A stretch of DNA of 64,000 bases. Source: Staphylococcus saprophyticus subsp. saprophyticus ATCC 15305 = NCTC 7292 (GTDB taxonomy: Bacteria > Bacillota > Bacilli > Staphylococcales > Staphylococcaceae). Positions 61,941 through 64,000 of this stretch are shown here, piece by piece; position 1 is the first letter of the stretch, and the number at the start of each line of letters is the position of its first letter. The DNA lies in NCBI RefSeq assembly GCF_000010125.1, contig NC_007350.1:1364001-1428000 (forward strand), given 5' to 3'. The notes beneath the pieces are model-generated. The model did not search any database. It worked only from the letters and a program-made list of their open reading frames with translations, and had not been told where the DNA came from. Made by a program: the position numbers and the translations under genes.

Positions 61941-62837
61941 TTATTTTTGCTCTAGCAATCTATCCTTGAAATAATTTGAAAGTTTCTTAAGCGACGAAGG
62001 ATCAGAATAGGTAGCCTCATTTTTAGGATAATAATATATATGCTTATTTTTATAAGCTGGCTGATTTTTCCAAAGCGATGATTCTGTAAATTCATTGTTG
62101 ATAGGGTTACCTTTTTCAGTCGGAATTAATATATAATCAGCAGCATATTTGCTATATTGCTCATGTGGTATTGTTTTAAAGCCATCTTTATCAAGCATTC
62201 CCTTTACACCTTTTGGAAATGGTAATTGATATTCTTGATATATTATTGGCGTGCCTCTACCAAAATTTTCACCAAAAATTGAAAGTTGCTTAGGTTTGAT
62301 TTCCATTACGGTAAAAGTTTTATTTGAGCCTATTTTATCTTTAATTACCTTTCCATCAGATTGAAGTTGTTTCTCCATATCTTTAATTTGTTTTTTAGCT
62401 TCATTTTCTTTATTTAGTATTTTCCCTATTGCAAGATGCATTTCTTTATATGAATAATCATTGTATTTTATTGGTATTGTAGGTGCGATTTTTTGATATT
62501 TTTTTATTTTAGTATTTACATCATAAGTCAAAATTAGGTCTGGCTTCAATTTTGCAACACCTTCAACATCTTCTGAACCTACACGTTTAGCACCTTTTTC
62601 ATTGATATATTTTGATTTTGGAAAATCATTATTAACACCCACAGGTGTAACGCCTAAATCTTTAAAATTACCGAAATTTGAAGTTAAAATTACTATCCTT
62701 TTTGGGTGCTTTGGTATTTTAATACTCTTTCCTGATTGCGTTTTAAACGTCTTTGTTTCTTTATTCGAGTCTTTATTTTGACCACAAGCAGACAAAATAA
62801 TTAATAAACTTAAAAATAAAACAATTAATCTTTTCAT
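61941..62837 (-). CDS. Iron-siderophore-type binding lipoprotein
   Basis: 298-residue lipoprotein: signal peptide with lipobox LSAC (Cys18), then a type III substrate-binding fold as in FhuD/YfiY/FecB (N-lobe PKHPKRIVILTSNFGNFKDL; single long helix near 140-170). Low similarity to the other lipoprotein at 48.0 kb. No permease or ATPase is adjacent. ATG 62837 follows AAAGGGATG; the earlier in-frame start at 62873 has no RBS. A Fur box lies 53 nt upstream, so iron-starvation induction is likely. The ligand is unknown. Confidence 0.85.
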   Translation of the reverse strand: MKRLIVLFLSLLIILSACGQNKDSNKETKTFKTQSGKSIKIPKHPKRIVILTSNFGNFKDLGVTPVGVNNDFPKSKYINEKGAKRVGSEDVEGVAKLKPDLILTYDVNTKIKKYQKIAPTIPIKYNDYSYKEMHLAIGKILNKENEAKKQIKDMEKQLQSDGKVIKDKIGSNKTFTVMEIKPKQLSIFGENFGRGTPIIYQEYQLPFPKGVKGMLDKDGFKTIPHEQYSKYAADYILIPTEKGNPINNEFTESSLWKNQPAYKNKHIYYYPKNEATYSDPSSLKKLSNYFKDRLLEQK

Positions 62838-62889
62838 CGTATCATCCCTTTTAGTATATTCTTTCAATATCATTTTATTATGCAGTAAT

Positions 62890-62904
62890 TGATATTGATT
62901 ATCA
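62890..62904 (-). promoter_or_regulatory. Fur box of lipoprotein gene
   Basis: TGATATTGATTATCA, 14 of 15 matches to the Fur consensus (plus-strand reading). Confidence 0.78.
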
Positions 62905-63001
62905 ATAAGATGTCTGATTTTTCATTTAAATTTATTTATTGTTTAAGTTGTTCATTAACTTTGTTTAATTCACTTACTAGACTGTTATGATTTTTCAAAC
63001 C

Positions 63002-63032
63002 AAAAAAAGAGCCATAAATGGCTCTTTTTTTT
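63002..63032. terminator. Bidirectional terminator
   Basis: AAAAAAAGAGCCAT pairs with ATGGCTCTTTTTTT around a 2-nt loop; follows the small minus-strand gene. Confidence 0.85.
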
Positions 63033-63099
63033 AATATGTCTATGTTTTTATGGCATCAAAGATTCTAATTCCATTAACATAGCTGGTACTTCATTTAAA

Positions 63100-63282
63100 T
63101 TATGACCTATTTCTATAATTATATATACAAGAAGCAATACCTAAACCAACAAGTAAAATAGTCATCAAATAAATAGAATAATTGTCTGTTTGGATATACA
63201 TCTTAAAAAATATGAAATGTAGCGCTGCTACTATGAAATACACAGGTATGAATTTTCTTGACCAAAGTAGTGACTGTTCCAC
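63100..63282 (-). CDS. Small membrane protein, 60 aa
   Basis: Two transmembrane helices (about 12-29 and 36-54). GTG start with AAAGGAG about 8 nt upstream. Unrecognised. It lies between a terminator and an M42 peptidase gene on the same strand, which starts upstream of the window. Its 3' end overlaps another reading frame that looks coding-like (see findings). Confidence 0.55.
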   Translation of the reverse strand: MEQSLLWSRKFIPVYFIVAALHFIFFKMYIQTDNYSIYLMTILLVGLGIASCIYNYRNRS

Positions 63283-63329
63283 TCAAATTCTCCTTTTCAA
63301 CTAATAATTTAAACAATTAGTATAAACAT

Positions 63330-64000
63330 TTAGCTCTGTATAGCTGCTAGACAATAAGCCTGTAACAATGCTTGTGTTGCCTTTATAGAATCGATATGTG
63401 TCCGTTCTAATGCATGAGAGGATTCAATGCCTGCACCAAATAAACCGTGCTTGATATCAGCACCCGCTTTTAATGCTGCAGAAGCATCAGAACTATAATA
63501 TGGATAAATATCTACCTTGTACGGTATTTGCTTTATCTTACATAATTCAACCAATTGCTCTCGTAACCCTTTATGATATGGACCAGATGCGTCTTTTGCA
63601 CAAATAGAAACTGTGTATTCATCCGATGCTTGTCCATCTCCTAATGCTCCCATATCAAATGCTATAAATTCACTTATTTTTGGAGATATAGACGCATTAG
63701 CACCATAACCAATTTCTTCATTATTTGATATATAGAATTGAATCGTATGTGGTAAAGTTAAATTTTCATTTTTTATAGTCTTTAAAAATTCAATAATCAT
63801 GGCTACGCTTGCTTTGTCATCTAAATGGCGTGATTTAATAAAACCTGATGATGTAATCTGTGTTCTTGGATCAAAACTTATAAAATCGCCTACCTCTATA
63901 CCTAAACTTTGAGTTTCTTCTTTGGTTGAGACTTTTTCATCTATTCTTACTTCCATATGTTCAATATCTCTCGAGATATCGTCATTATTGCGATATACAT
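63330..64000 (-). CDS. M42-family aminopeptidase (5'-truncated by window)
   Basis: C-terminal 223 residues of an M42 metallo-aminopeptidase (glutamyl aminopeptidase/FrvX/YsdC type, dimetal). Metal ligands and catalytic acids: Asp in SRHLDDKASVA, Glu pair in NNEEIGYGAN, Asp in FIAFDMGALG, and His in IESSHALERTH. The frame stays open to the window edge (coding DDISRDIEHMEVRIDE before the first internal ATG), so the gene starts outside. Removes N-terminal acidic residues or processes peptides; substrate not certain. Confidence 0.88.
   Translation of the reverse strand, partial: VYRNNDDISRDIEHMEVRIDEKVSTKEETQSLGIEVGDFISFDPRTQITSSGFIKSRHLDDKASVAMIIEFLKTIKNENLTLPHTIQFYISNNEEIGYGANASISPKISEFIAFDMGALGDGQASDEYTVSICAKDASGPYHKGLREQLVELCKIKQIPYKVDIYPYYSSDASAALKAGADIKHGLFGAGIESSHALERTHIDSIKATQALLQAYCLAAIQS

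Overview
The window is a chromosomal core segment of a Staphylococcus, most likely a coagulase-negative species. Base composition is AT-rich, and gene content and order (arlRS-odhAB, telA-xpaC-acyP, cspA, the lysC-to-lysA lysine operon, cvfB, pstSCAB-phoU, pepF, femA-femB, trp operon) follow the staphylococcal chromosome. Protein lengths match the S. aureus homologues closely (ArlR 220 aa, ArlS 451, Asd 329, FemA 420, FemB 419), but the sequences diverge. The species cannot be fixed by eye.

Layout. 1-7.6 kb: end of a probable murG, a PAP2 phosphatase, a Fur-controlled small RNA that looks like IsrR (minus strand), the ArlRS two-component system, and the E1/E2 subunits of 2-oxoglutarate dehydrogenase. 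7.6-14.6 kb: an accessory stretch with a micro-ORF, an XRE-cupin regulator divergent from a frameshifted LysE-type exporter, and a small sugar-catabolic locus (AraC regulator, two TIM-barrel isomerases, two Gfo/Idh/MocA dehydrogenases) in which three of five genes are broken. 14.7-24.6 kb: a RibD-C/DHFR-like reductase, a two-gene ABC transporter, small proteins, a VOC-domain protein, a MoxR ATPase with a VWA partner, BrnQ and a BCCT (OpuD-type) transporter. 24.6-27.8 kb: TelA, XpaC-like, acylphosphatase, a DUF1033 protein and CspA. 27.9-36.7 kb: a minus-strand lysine/diaminopimelate operon (lysC-asd-dapA-dapB-dapD-dapL-alr-lysA) led by a lysine riboswitch, a consensus promoter and a CodY-like box. 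36.8-47.9 kb: an aldo/keto reductase, an ABC-F protein, CvfB, the phosphate operon pstSCAB-phoU, PepF and a small membrane protein. 48.0-54.4 kb: an SstD-like siderophore lipoprotein with a Fur box, an HdeD-like protein, a candidate structured small RNA, FemB/FemA and a DJ-1/PfpI protein. 54.5-61.4 kb: the trpEGDCFBA operon behind two tandem tryptophan T-boxes. 61.4-64 kb: small membrane proteins, a second Fur-boxed lipoprotein and a truncated M42 aminopeptidase.

How the parts work together. Nutrient sensing dominates. Three Fur-box loci (IsrR plus two orphan siderophore-binding lipoproteins) form an iron response. Lysine synthesis is read out by an L-box and probably CodY. Tryptophan synthesis is read out by two T-boxes with UGG specifiers. 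Phosphate uptake has a PhoP-like box, and the sugar locus keeps a perfect CcpA cre site. The most interesting non-coding signals are the IsrR homologue, a three-way-junction RNA between dapD and dapL, and a three-hairpin RNA with its own promoter next to femB. No tRNA, rRNA, CRISPR array, prophage or insertion sequence was seen.
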